Position numbers and translations under genes: made by a program. DNA of 64,000 nt, from the NCBI RefSeq assembly GCF_021295315.1, contig NZ_JAIMJA010000007.1, positions 1 to 64,000 of the forward strand. Reading direction: 5' to 3'. Shown piece after piece: positions 39,922-48,470 of the stretch. Below the pieces are notes generated by a model. That model did not search any database and was not told the DNA's origin. It saw nothing but the letters and a program-made list of their open reading frames with translations. Within the stretch, counting starts at the first letter, position 1, and each line of letters opens with the position of its first letter. The DNA is from Motilimonas cestriensis. GTDB lineage: Bacteria; Pseudomonadota; Gammaproteobacteria; Enterobacterales; CBDFNC01.

Positions 39922-40198
39922 GTATCAGTCACCTTTATTTTATTTGTTATGAAATTGAGTATAGATAGCCCGTCGCTAGGCACTTGGCTTTTCTTTTTAA
40001 ACAAGACTTTGAAACGTTAATGACAGATATATTTCAATATAAACAGAGAAAAAGTTGCGCAGTGCTGCAGAAAACAGCACAAGATGAACAAACAATGACC
40101 AACCAGATCATTTTCAAGAAAAAAGCCTTGCCAGAGTGAATCCCTTTGGTAATATACCGCTCGTTCTCCGGTCGCGAGAACAATACAGAAAAAGAAAT
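39922..40198. promoter_or_regulatory. tRNA-Val promoter region
   Basis: TTGCCA at 40128-40133 and TAATAT at 40150-40155 with a 16-base spacer form a good sigma70 promoter for the tRNA pair. A GC-rich discriminator (ACCGCTCG) follows, as is typical of stringently controlled stable RNA genes. Confidence 0.65.
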
Positions 40199-40274
40199 GC
40201 TCGCTTAACTCAGTTGGTAGAGTGCCGCCATGACATGGCGTAGGTCACTGGTTCGAGTCCAGTAGCGAGCACCA
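40199..40274 (+). tRNA. tRNA-Val (anticodon GAC), copy 1
   Basis: The 76-base cloverleaf has acceptor arms GCTCGCT and AGCGAGC, D-stem ACTC/GAGT, anticodon loop ATGACAT (GAC), T-stem ACTGG/CCAGT, discriminator A and encoded CCA. The anticodon stem reads CCGCC against GGCGT, leaving a 27-43 C:U mismatch. GAC reads valine codons GUC and GUU. Confidence 0.93.
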
Positions 40275-40292
40275 TTTCTTGACTATTCTGTT

Positions 40293-40368
40293 GCTCGCTT
40301 AACTCAGTTGGTAGAGTGCCGCCATGACATGGCGTAGGTCACTGGTTCGAGTCCAGTAGCGAGCACCA
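40293..40368 (+). tRNA. tRNA-Val (anticodon GAC), copy 2
   Basis: An exact duplicate of the first tRNA-Val, 94 bases downstream, with encoded CCA and the same 27-43 mismatch. Both are probably cut from one transcript. No clear terminator follows within about 60 bases. Confidence 0.93.
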
Positions 40369-40710
40369 TTTTCCTTGACCAATCCCCTATTATCTTATCC
40401 CCTGTAACAACACCATTTTACTATAACCCTAGTTTTAATATACCTTGTTACGATTGTTGCAAAAATGTTAATTAAATTCACTCCCTCTAAAAATTAGATA
40501 CATATGTGGATGTAACTTACGATTTCAGACTATTTCACTAGCTAAACCAGAGTAAGGTGGCAATAAATATACGACAAGGATCTATCTTTTTTAACATAAA
40601 GCTTATGTATGTTTGATTTAGACTTTACTCAGTGAGAGCATTATTTAGTTAATGTTGCACATCCGCATCATTACGTATTTTGACTAAATTAACTGCAAGG
40701 AAAGCAATTA
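40369..40710. other. Gene-free stretch upstream of the subtilase gene
   Basis: These 342 AT-rich bases contain the promoter and leader of the subtilase gene; CAAGGAAAG is its ribosome binding site. I see no gene or repeat. Confidence 0.5.
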
Positions 40711-42645
40711 ATGAATCAACACAAAAAAACCACTTTGTGTCTGGCCGTCAGCGCCGCACTAATCTCATTTACAGCCAGTGCCGATAATGTACAAACTGGT
40801 TTTGATGATAACTACCCACAAACAAACCGTATCATTGTTAAATATAAGCAGCCGAGCTTTGGTGTGATGCGTGCAGCGGTATCACAAGTACGCCGAATGG
40901 AGGTCAAAGAAGCACTGACAGCCAACACCGGCTTTAACGCCGACTATAAACGTACAACCTTAACGGGCGAAGAAGTATACGAGTTAGATCAGTGGCAAGA
41001 CAACCAGTCTCTTGAACACGTTTTACGTGATTTAGAGAATAACCCTGATGTTGAATACGCAGAGCCTGACCAACTGATGTTCCCAATGGCAACAACGAAT
41101 GATCCTAGTTTTGACAAACTATGGGGCTTAACCAATGTTGCCGGTGGTATGAACTTTGTGGATGCTTGGCCAATTGCTACCGGTAAAGGTGTTAATGTAG
41201 CCGTCGTTGATACTGGCTATGCCAAACACAGTGATCTAGAAGCCAACATTCTTGCAGGTTATGACTTTATCAGTGAAGCCTCTATGGGTAACGACGGAGA
41301 TGGTCGAGATGCCGATCCAAGTGACGCCGGTGACTGGATGAAAGCAGGTGAATGTGGCAACAACTATCCTAGACGTGACGCTGATTCATCGTGGCACGGA
41401 ACCCATGTAGCAGGTACGATTGCAGCAGTTGCGAACAATGGTAAAGGAATAGTTGGCGGTGCTTATGACGCCAAAATTTTGCCTGTTCGTGTATTAGGTA
41501 AGTGTGGTGGCTATAGCTCCGACATTGCAGATGGCGTGTTATGGGCAGCTGGTGCTCGCGTACCTGGTGTTCCGGTTAACCCAAATCCAGCCAAAGTTAT
41601 CAACTTATCACTGGGTGGCCAAGGCTCCTGTGCCCGTGTATCACAACAAGCGTTTAATACTGCTAGAAGCTTAGGCACGACTATTGTTGTTGCTGCGGGT
41701 AATAGTAATAAAAATGCCGCGAACTTTACCCCAGCCAGTTGTCAGGGCGTGATCACCGTGGCCGCCCTTGATCAATATGCTAATAAAGCGAGTTATTCTA
41801 ACTTCGGTAAAAATGTCGATATCGCAGCCCCTGGTGGTGAAACCCGCTATGGCGCAGCAGGTGGTATCTACTCTACCCTTAATGCGGGTAAAACGGTACA
41901 AGCTGGCGAAAGCTATGCCGCATATCAAGGCACCAGTATGGCTGCACCTCACGTGGCAGCGCTCGCTGCATTGATGTATGAAGCTAAGCCTGATATCACT
42001 CCTGATGAAGTTGAACGTGTCATTAAGCAAACAGCTAAGCCCTTTGCTGATCCAAACCGATGCATTGACTGTGGCAGTGGTGTGGCAGATGCAAAAGCAG
42101 CGCTAACCTTGTTAGCGACGGGTGTAGTTCCTACTGTCGAGCCTACTGTTGCACCAACGCCTACGCCAACACTCGAGCCAGTACCTGCTGGACATTGGGA
42201 CCCGGCGAAAGTTTATGTTAAAGGTAACGAGGTTATTCATAACAACGTTAAGTGGCGTAGCAAGTGGTGGAACCAAGGTGTTGAACCTGGCTCGACTCAA
42301 TGGGGCCCATGGGAGAAATTAGGCTCAGCAGGCACGCCGACTCCGGCGCCGACTGCAGCACCTACTCCAGCTCCAACTCCAAAACCAACTGTTGCGCCGA
42401 CACCACAACCAACAGTGGCACCAACACCACAACCAACAGTGGCACCAACGCCACGACCAACGGTTGCACCAACACCAGTGCCAAGTGTTGATCCAACCCC
42501 TGCTGATAGCTGGAAAAACAATCTAGTTTATGTTGCAGGTGACGTTGTAGTTCATAACAATAAGGTTTACCAAAGTAAATGGTGGAACCGAAACAGTGAA
42601 CCAGGTACCGAGCAATGGGGACCATGGCGTTTAATCACTAAATAA
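40711..42645 (+). CDS. Secreted S8 serine peptidase with two C-terminal chitin-binding-like modules
   Basis: The 644-residue protein has a signal peptide (1-24) and an I9-like propeptide (about 38-124: RIIVKYK ... [10 protein letters not shown]). The subtilase domain has Asp167 (VAVVDTGY), His229 (SWHGTHVAG) and Ser409 ([10 protein letters not shown]). Two WD-x-x-x-VYxxGxxVxHNN-x-x-x-SKWWN modules (about 494-538 and 600-644) resemble chitin-binding type 3 domains. They are joined by a Pro-Thr-rich linker (about 545-600) with tandem PQPTVAPT units. It is probably an extracellular protease targeted to chitin or similar polymers. A propeptide-like small gene follows. Confidence 0.93.
   Translation: MNQHKKTTLCLAVSAALISFTASADNVQTGFDDNYPQTNRIIVKYKQPSFGVMRAAVSQVRRMEVKEALTANTGFNADYKRTTLTGEEVYELDQWQDNQSLEHVLRDLENNPDVEYAEPDQLMFPMATTNDPSFDKLWGLTNVAGGMNFVDAWPIATGKGVNVAVVDTGYAKHSDLEANILAGYDFISEASMGNDGDGRDADPSDAGDWMKAGECGNNYPRRDADSSWHGTHVAGTIAAVANNGKGIVGGAYDAKILPVRVLGKCGGYSSDIADGVLWAAGARVPGVPVNPNPAKVINLSLGGQGSCARVSQQAFNTARSLGTTIVVAAGNSNKNAANFTPASCQGVITVAALDQYANKASYSNFGKNVDIAAPGGETRYGAAGGIYSTLNAGKTVQAGESYAAYQGTSMAAPHVAALAALMYEAKPDITPDEVERVIKQTAKPFADPNRCIDCGSGVADAKAALTLLATGVVPTVEPTVAPTPTPTLEPVPAGHWDPAKVYVKGNEVIHNNVKWRSKWWNQGVEPGSTQWGPWEKLGSAGTPTPAPTAAPTPAPTPKPTVAPTPQPTVAPTPQPTVAPTPRPTVAPTPVPSVDPTPADSWKNNLVYVAGDVVVHNNKVYQSKWWNRNSEPGTEQWGPWRLITK
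42340..42490 (+). repeat. In-gene tandem repeats encoding Pro-Thr linker
   Basis: Units of about 24 bases encode PxPTVAPT, repeated with small variation, between the two binding modules. Minus-strand frames through this region give Gly-Val repeats and are not genes. Confidence 0.8.
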
Positions 42646-42665
42646 CAGTGTTTTAATCCAAGCAG

Positions 42666-42687
42666 CATTAGGGCTAAAGCCCTAATG
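42666..42687 (+). promoter_or_regulatory. Perfect 10-bp hairpin between subtilase and small gene
   Basis: CATTAGGGCT and AGCCCTAATG flank a two-base AA loop, ending 17 bases before the next start codon. There is no long T-run, so it could be a weak terminator, an attenuator or an mRNA-stabilising stem that sets the ratio of the two products. Confidence 0.5.
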
Positions 42688-42704
42688 CCTTTTAGGGAGG
42701 AACT

Positions 42705-43025
42705 ATGCGAAAACTTTTTATTGCTGCCACATTATGCTGTGCGTCTGCGGCTTACGCAGAAAATGAAACTCGCTTACTGTTACAATATAAAGCTGATGAT
42801 ACGACATTGAAACAAGATGTCACCAGTATGATTGAGCAATTTGGCTGCCCCATTAGCGCAACCAAAGCACGCAGTGATAACCAAGCCATCATCACTTTGG
42901 CATGTGAGTTACCAGCAACAACAAAAACGCAATTACTCGAACGGTTAACGCAAAGCCAAATGCTAATTTACGCTGAATTTGATCAAATCATGACCCACCA
43001 GAGCACCGCCTCTGAAGTAAAATAG
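42705..43025 (+). CDS. Small secreted protein resembling a subtilase propeptide (I9-like)
   Basis: This 106-residue protein has a signal peptide (1-18, cleavage after AAYA) and an 88-residue mature part with two Cys (48 and 67) that may pair. It starts with RLLLQYK (23-29) and ends with LIYAEFDQIM (87-96). These mirror RIIVKYK and [10 protein letters not shown] at the ends of the propeptide of the upstream protease. I infer an I9-like fold and a role as a separate inhibitor or folding helper for that protease. AGGGAGGA precedes the ATG. I do not know a named family. Confidence 0.6.
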   Translation: MRKLFIAATLCCASAAYAENETRLLLQYKADDTTLKQDVTSMIEQFGCPISATKARSDNQAIITLACELPATTKTQLLERLTQSQMLIYAEFDQIMTHQSTASEVK

Positions 43026-43103
43026 GTAAGTATTACTTCATGTTAACCTCTAAATTGATTTATCATCTTGTTACTTAATTTTAATTCAATATAGGAATCC
43101 GAC

Positions 43104-43544
43104 ATGATAAGTAAATGGGCAACTCGCTTTTTTCAAATGGCCCAACTCGTTGGATCGTGGAGTAAAGATCCATCCACCCAAGTAGGTGCAGTAATTACGG
43201 AGAACAACCGTATCGTTTCTGTCGGCTTTAATGGCTACCCCCACGGTATTTCAGACAGTGCCGAAACTGATAGCCGTGACATGAAATTACTCAAAACCTT
43301 ACATGCTGAAGAGAATGCCATTCTATTTGCCAAACGCGATCTTTCTGGTTGCGAGATTTGGGTAACACACTTTCCCTGCCCTAACTGCGCCGCTAAAATC
43401 ATCCAAACGGGTATTGCCACCGTCCATTGTCCCGAGCAAACGGACGATTTTTTGTCTCGCTGGGGTGATAAAATCCAAGTTAGCCAAGATATGTTCGAAC
43501 AAGCAGGTGTAACAGTCGACTGGCTGCCTTTAAGCGACTTCTAA
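43104..43544 (+). CDS. Deoxycytidylate (dCMP) deaminase
   Basis: The 146-residue zinc deaminase has LHAEENAI (His-Ala-Glu) and HFPCPNCAAK (PCxxC), plus DPSTQVGAVI near the N-terminus as in ComEB and T4 dCMP deaminases. It converts dCMP to dUMP for thymidylate synthesis. The stop codon directly abuts that of the converging helicase gene with no spacer. An AGGAATCC site precedes the ATG. Confidence 0.9.
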   Translation: MISKWATRFFQMAQLVGSWSKDPSTQVGAVITENNRIVSVGFNGYPHGISDSAETDSRDMKLLKTLHAEENAILFAKRDLSGCEIWVTHFPCPNCAAKIIQTGIATVHCPEQTDDFLSRWGDKIQVSQDMFEQAGVTVDWLPLSDF

Positions 43545-44777
43545 TCACTTATTTGGTTTAGCTTTACCCTTAAATCCTTTAATAGAACGCTTATTCAAGC
43601 TTCTTCTATTAGCTTTTTTGTCCCGTGGTGCACGTTTCGGTGTTGCGCCACTCGGCTTATCTGTAACAGTAAAACCAGCTAATTCTTGCGTTACTAAAGC
43701 TCGCCCTGTTAATTGGCGGATTGCGGCTAAGTATGTCGACTCGCCATGACAAACTAGCGAAATAGCCATCCCTGATGTCCCTGCCCGCGCCGTACGTCCA
43801 ATCCGATGCACATAAGTTTCGGCGTGGCTAGGCAGATCAAGATTGATCACTATTGGTAATGCTATTAGGTCGATGCCTCTTGCTAATAGGTCTGTTGCTA
43901 CCAGTACCTGCAGCTGGCCGGTTTTAAAATCCGATAAGGTGTTAGTCCGTACCTCTTGCTCTTTGTCACCGTGTAGAGGGGCTGCATTAATACCTGCTTT
44001 TACTAATTTTTTGGTGACAGCATCAACACTGTCTTTCACACTAATAAAAACCAGCGCTTGCTTATTGAGGTGCGCCTTTAACAAAGCAATCAGCGCTTGC
44101 GCTTTACTGCCTTTGTTAACCAAAAACAGTTGCTCGGTTATTTTTGGCTCATGACCTTCTTCCCTATCAAGGCTTAAGCGTTTTGGCTCAGTTAATATAC
44201 TTTGCGCTAATGCTTCAAGTGGCGCAGGCATGGTGGCAGAAAACAGCAACGTCTGTCGCGTGCTTGGCATGGCTTGAACCAATTGTTTCAGTTTCGGCCA
44301 AAAGCCCATATCCAGTAACCGATCAGCTTCATCTAATACCAGCATTTTTAGCTGCAAAAAATTAATATGCTGTTGATGGTATAAATCATCTAAGCGGCCA
44401 ACAGTGGCGATGATTAACTGTGGCGTATGAATTAGCGCCTCGATTTGCCCTTGTAGTGATTCTCCGCCACAAAGAGTTTGTATGCGTAACGAAAGTGCAT
44501 TAGCAATAGGGTTAAGCTGCTGAGCAATCTGCTGCGCTAATTCACGAGTGGGGGCAATGATAAGCCCTTGCACAGCCGCTAGCTTAGGATCGATAGTATT
44601 TAATAAAGGCAAACCAAAAGCGAACGTTTTACCACTGCCTGTTGGCGCAATAGCCAGTAGATCATTGCCTGATAGTGCGGCAGGAATAGTAAGTTGTTGA
44701 ATGGGAGAAGCGTGGACCAAATGGTCAGGCAAAGCTGAGACCAACTTAGCGCCTAACTTGAAATTTGAAAACGTCAT
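43545..44777 (-). CDS. DEAD-box RNA helicase (RhlE-like)
   Basis: The 410-residue protein has a Q-motif (SPIQQLTIPAAL), Walker A APTGSGKTFAF, APTRELAQQ, VLDEADRLLDMGF, SAT (LLFSATMP), VATDLLARGIDL and HRIGRTARAG, followed by a basic tail (APRDKKANRRSLNKRSIKGFKGKAK). It unwinds RNA with ATP in the cytosol, probably in ribosome assembly or RNA decay. RhlE-like by overall sequence, but the exact subfamily is uncertain. Confidence 0.92.
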   Translation of the reverse strand: MTFSNFKLGAKLVSALPDHLVHASPIQQLTIPAALSGNDLLAIAPTGSGKTFAFGLPLLNTIDPKLAAVQGLIIAPTRELAQQIAQQLNPIANALSLRIQTLCGGESLQGQIEALIHTPQLIIATVGRLDDLYHQQHINFLQLKMLVLDEADRLLDMGFWPKLKQLVQAMPSTRQTLLFSATMPAPLEALAQSILTEPKRLSLDREEGHEPKITEQLFLVNKGSKAQALIALLKAHLNKQALVFISVKDSVDAVTKKLVKAGINAAPLHGDKEQEVRTNTLSDFKTGQLQVLVATDLLARGIDLIALPIVINLDLPSHAETYVHRIGRTARAGTSGMAISLVCHGESTYLAAIRQLTGRALVTQELAGFTVTDKPSGATPKRAPRDKKANRRSLNKRSIKGFKGKAKPNK

Positions 44778-44927
44778 TGCTCTATACCCATTAAAAATTA
44801 AGGCAGCAGTCTAACGAGCAAATCGCTATTAGTAAATTGATTAAGCTAAGCCGCACTCAGGGTTAGCACAAATTGTCTATTCTTGCTGCCAAACTGCAGT
44901 GAATACATTGCTATGCGCTTTGCGTGT

Positions 44928-45641
44928 TCATTCCTGAATACCAAGCTCACTGGCAGAAGCAAAAAGACTCACTTCCTCATTAGTTAGGTCACGCCATTGA
45001 CCAACAGGCACATCCAAACTTATGCCGCCAATTTGCTCGCGGTGTAAACTGACTACGCGATTACCGACAGCCGCGAACATGCGCTTAACCTGATGAAATT
45101 TACCTTCAGTAATCGAAATCTTAACTTCAGTGGAGCTGAGTAACTCAATTTTAGCGGGTAAGGTTAAATCAGCTACGCCTTGAAGTTGCACTCCATCAGT
45201 CAGCCGACCAGCAGCAACTTTAGTAAGAGGTTGCGATAAACCAACGCGATAAACTTTGTAACATTGCTGTGTCGGTCTGGTGATATTAAATGACCAACGG
45301 CCGTCATCGGTTGCCAGTACTAAGCCTGTGGTATCGGCATCGAGGCGACCAGCAATGTGCAGCTCACTGCTATTAGTTAAGTTTATTTGAGAAAATATAG
45401 ATGGGTAGCGCTCATCAAGATTCGAGCAAATCGAGCCCGCAGGCTTATGCAACATGAGGTAACGAAAAGGTCGCGGCTGTAACAACTGTCCATTTAATAA
45501 AATGTCATTATCTTCATGAACTTGAGCATTTGGCTGAATGACCTGACTGCCATTAACCTTGACTTGCCCAGCAACAATAACTTGAGTGGCTTCCTCTCTA
45601 CTCAGCGCTGTACTTTTGCAAACAAATTTATCAAGACGCAT
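44928..45641 (-). CDS. rsuA: 16S rRNA pseudouridine(516) synthase RsuA-like
   Basis: The 237-residue enzyme has an N-terminal S4 domain (MRLDKFVCKSTALSREEATQVI) and a pseudouridine synthase domain with the catalytic Asp in AGRLDADTTGLVLATDDG. RsuA modifies U516 of 16S rRNA. ATG codons at 45665 and 45650 are also in frame, but RsuA proteins start MRLDKF, so I chose 45641. Confidence 0.88.
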   Translation of the reverse strand: MRLDKFVCKSTALSREEATQVIVAGQVKVNGSQVIQPNAQVHEDNDILLNGQLLQPRPFRYLMLHKPAGSICSNLDERYPSIFSQINLTNSSELHIAGRLDADTTGLVLATDDGRWSFNITRPTQQCYKVYRVGLSQPLTKVAAGRLTDGVQLQGVADLTLPAKIELLSSTEVKISITEGKFHQVKRMFAAVGNRVVSLHREQIGGISLDVPVGQWRDLTNEEVSLFASASELGIQE

Positions 45642-45846
45642 GGGTAACATGACCTTTTCGAGCATGGATGCTATTGCTGTTCATTGGCCCAGTATCCCTA
45701 TACGCTTTGCGTTTTCATCCCTAAAAACGAAATTTGCCGGAAAAGTTTACTTTATTCTGCTATTGAAACTTAAGCAGAACAGAGGTTAGTTAAGTTTTAT
45801 TTCTCGGGAGGCTGGGGTTTGAAAAATAACAAAGTATACTGAACAA

Positions 45847-45879
45847 AAAAGGGTTTCAGAATAATTCTGAAACCCTTTT
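45847..45879. terminator. Perfect 16-bp stem terminator beside tRNA-Ser
   Basis: AAAAGGGTTTCAGAAT pairs with its exact complement across a single base, flanked by A/T runs on both sides. It ends the minus-strand tRNA-Ser transcript. Confidence 0.85.
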
Positions 45880-45883
45880 AATA

Positions 45884-45973
45884 TGGCGGTGAGCGAGAGA
45901 TTCGAACTCTCGTTAGGGGTTAACCTAAACACACTTTCCAGGCGTGCGCCTTCAGCCACTCAGCCAGCTCACC
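45884..45973 (-). tRNA. tRNA-Ser (anticodon GGA)
   Basis: On the minus strand a 90-base class II tRNA starts GGTGAGCTGGCTGAGTGG and has anticodon loop CTGGAAA (GGA) and a long variable arm. Its T-arm includes GGTTCGAATC-type residues (AGTTCGAATCT), and it ends with discriminator G and CCA. It reads UCC and UCU. Confidence 0.95.
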
Positions 45974-46098
45974 AAATTTTTTTAGTCTTTCAGGCTACCC
46001 CTTAAGACAACGGCGGCAAGAATAAGGAAAACGACTTAATCCGTCAACTGTTTAAGGGTATTTTTAAACTGTTTGCCTAAAAAGCCGCCAAGTTAGCT

Positions 46099-47061
46099 TT
46101 AGATCACTTTCAACTCTTGTCTTAAGTACACGCCTGCACCAAATAAACCGGGATCGGGATGTAACACGACAAACGTCGCAATACCGGCATTGTAAGCACT
46201 AAAGCGACCTTTACTTTCAAACGCGCCGCGAAAACTTGAATTTTTCACATAGTCAATAAATCGAGGCACGATCCCGCCTGCGATATACACCCCGCCCTCA
46301 CAAGCTAGGTTCAGTGCAAGGTTCCCGGCAAATCCGCCCAAGCCTTCACAGAATATTTCAAGGGTAAGCTGCGCCTGTTGGCACTCTTGCGCTAAACCAG
46401 CACGAGTAATGTCCGCCGCTACGCTAAATTTTGCAGGTTGCTGGGCAATACTGCAAAGGGCTTGATAAATGTTTTCAAGACCTTGACCCGAGAGTAACCG
46501 TTCAGCACTCACATGGCCCATTTTTTCGGCTAAAACATTAAGCACTTGGCGTGATGTATCACCCGTGGGGGCAAATGAAGTGTGCCCCCCTTCGCCATCT
46601 AAACTGATCCATTTATCATTTATGTTGATCAGGTGGCCAACGCCTAAACCCGTTCCCGGCCCACAAATACCAATGGGTTTTTTATCTTTTACTTCACCAC
46701 CGCCAATTTGCACTTTCTCTTCATCGGCTAAAAATGGCACCGCAAGAGAAATAGCGGTGTAATCATTGATCACATATAGCTTGTCTAGTCCAAGGGCTTT
46801 TTTCAGCGCCTGCTGTGAAAAAGACCAAGTATGGTTGGTCATTTCTATTAAATCATCATCCACCGGACAGGCAATCGCGATACATAGCTGCTTTACCAAG
46901 CCGTCTAATTCAGAGAAGTACTCTTTTACCACATCAGCAATGGTCGGAAATTCAGCACACAAGTACTTTTTTATTTGACTTAGCTCACCAGTTTTCTCAT
47001 CAATTGAGGCTAATCGAATATTAGTTCCGCCAACATCGGCGACGACATAATGGGTGTTCAT
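46099..47061 (-). CDS. glk: Glucokinase
   Basis: The 320-residue protein starts VVADVGGTNIRLASID (phosphate-binding motif). It has YVINDYTAISLAVPFL (catalytic Asp), the GPGTGLGVGHLI motif and EGGHTSFAP, as in the bacterial Glk family (ATP-dependent, hexokinase fold). It phosphorylates glucose at C6 in the cytosol. No sugar transporter or regulator is adjacent. Start ATG is clear. Confidence 0.93.
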   Translation of the reverse strand: MNTHYVVADVGGTNIRLASIDEKTGELSQIKKYLCAEFPTIADVVKEYFSELDGLVKQLCIAIACPVDDDLIEMTNHTWSFSQQALKKALGLDKLYVINDYTAISLAVPFLADEEKVQIGGGEVKDKKPIGICGPGTGLGVGHLININDKWISLDGEGGHTSFAPTGDTSRQVLNVLAEKMGHVSAERLLSGQGLENIYQALCSIAQQPAKFSVAADITRAGLAQECQQAQLTLEIFCEGLGGFAGNLALNLACEGGVYIAGGIVPRFIDYVKNSSFRGAFESKGRFSAYNAGIATFVVLHPDPGLFGAGVYLRQELKVI

Positions 47062-47350
47062 TGCTGCTCCAAATAGTGTGTTATGGCCATAATTGTTTGT
47101 TATTTTAAGGGCGATGACAACTACTGTTATGATCTAGAAGCAGGTTTCACTGTATTTTTACAGCTGCTATCACAATTGTGTTGTTATAAATCTTGCTATT
47201 GTCATTTTAATTCCCTTTTAAGCACTCATAATTCCCTTATTTATCGTCATATTTCATAGGTATCAGCGTGATAAACAGGTAAAATCCAGCCTTTATCAAG
47301 TTACTTCGTTCAGATCGCGATGTTATGTTTACAAGGAGCGCGTCACCCTC

Positions 47351-48289
47351 ATGTCTAATAAATATTCCACAAAAGATTGGTTATTGTTGTTTTTTAAGGG
47401 AGCGGGGATGGGCGCTGCCGATGTCGTGCCGGGAGTTTCGGGTGGCACCATTGCGTTTGTTACCGGTATTTATGAGCGCTTATTGAATGCAATTAAATCC
47501 GTGGATCTTAAAGCCGCTAATATTCTATTCAAAAATGGCGTTAAGGCTTTTTGGCAGCATATTGATGGCACCTTTTTATTAGTGTTGTTTTCCGGATTAC
47601 TCCTAAGTATTGCTTCCCTTGCGAAGCTTATTACTTACTTATTAGCGTATCATCCTCTATTAGTCTGGTCGTTCTTTTTTGGTTTGATTATTGCCTCTGT
47701 TATCCATATAGCGAAGCAAATCACCGTTTGGGGCGCTGTCAATATAACCAGTTTAATAGCAGGCAGCGTGATCGCATTTGTGATCACCAGTATCTCACCA
47801 AGCAGCGTTGACCCTGCACCATGGTTTTTCTTTGTTTCTGGCGCCATTGCGATTTGTGCGATGATTTTACCGGGTATTTCTGGCAGCTTTATCTTATTGT
47901 TAATGGGCATGTACGGCCACGTGTTAGCTGCAGTCAATGATCGTGACTTTATCTTGTTAGGGTTATTTTTACTGGGTTGTATCGTTGGCCTAATGTGTTT
48001 TTCACGGTTTTTATCATGGTTGTTGAGCCGTTTTCATGAAGCCACGTTTGCCTTATTAGCCGGATTTTTAGTCGGCTCGTTAAATGTGCTTTGGCCATGG
48101 AAACAAGTGACCAGTACTTATTTAAGCTCAAAAGGTATAGAAAAGCCCCTTACCACGGTCAATCTGTGGCCACATGATTTTGCTGTGGCGACAGGCCAAG
48201 ACGCGCAAACGTTAGTGTGTATAGCTCTTATGGTGGTGGGATTAGGCTTGATACTCACCATTGAAAAGCTATCGGCGCCAAAGCCATAG
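47351..48289 (+). CDS. DUF368 family polyprenyl-phosphate transporter (PopT-like)
   Basis: The 312-residue protein has about eight hydrophobic segments and the duplicated motif GAADVVPGVSGGTIAFVTGIYERL and AMILPGISGSFILLLMGMYGHVL, which defines DUF368. Recent work names members as undecaprenyl-phosphate translocases that recycle the cell-wall lipid carrier. AAGGAGCG precedes the ATG. A terminator follows the stop. Confidence 0.9.
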   Translation: MSNKYSTKDWLLLFFKGAGMGAADVVPGVSGGTIAFVTGIYERLLNAIKSVDLKAANILFKNGVKAFWQHIDGTFLLVLFSGLLLSIASLAKLITYLLAYHPLLVWSFFFGLIIASVIHIAKQITVWGAVNITSLIAGSVIAFVITSISPSSVDPAPWFFFVSGAIAICAMILPGISGSFILLLMGMYGHVLAAVNDRDFILLGLFLLGCIVGLMCFSRFLSWLLSRFHEATFALLAGFLVGSLNVLWPWKQVTSTYLSSKGIEKPLTTVNLWPHDFAVATGQDAQTLVCIALMVVGLGLILTIEKLSAPKP

Positions 48290-48320
48290 GCAATTACCTT
48301 CACCACAAGTGAAATTCATC

Positions 48321-48349
48321 AACGGGCCAGCAGGCCCGTTTTATTTTTT
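48321..48349 (+). terminator. Intrinsic terminator after DUF368 gene
   Basis: AACGGGCC pairs with GGCCCGTT across a four-base loop, followed by TTATTTTTT. Confidence 0.9.
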
Positions 48350-48470
48350 CAATATTTCAATCCAGCCAGTCAGCGTAACCGTAGATTGCAACAGAGTTAT
48401 TAAGGGCAATCATCCCCATTTACAGTTTATTCTGTGATATTCTCATCCCGTAATTTTCAGGAGACCCATT

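Noticed and set aside
42340-42490. Short regular DNA repeats that could look like a CRISPR array
   Set aside because: The units are in-frame codons for PxPTVAPT with no unique spacers, and no cas gene is present.
42297-42625. Minus-strand frames rich in Gly-Val or Leu-Val repeats
   Set aside because: They are shadows of the Pro-Thr linker repeats in the subtilase gene on the other strand.
48350-48470. Possible FMN riboswitch before riboflavin synthase
   Set aside because: The leader is too short and I see none of the conserved RFN segments.
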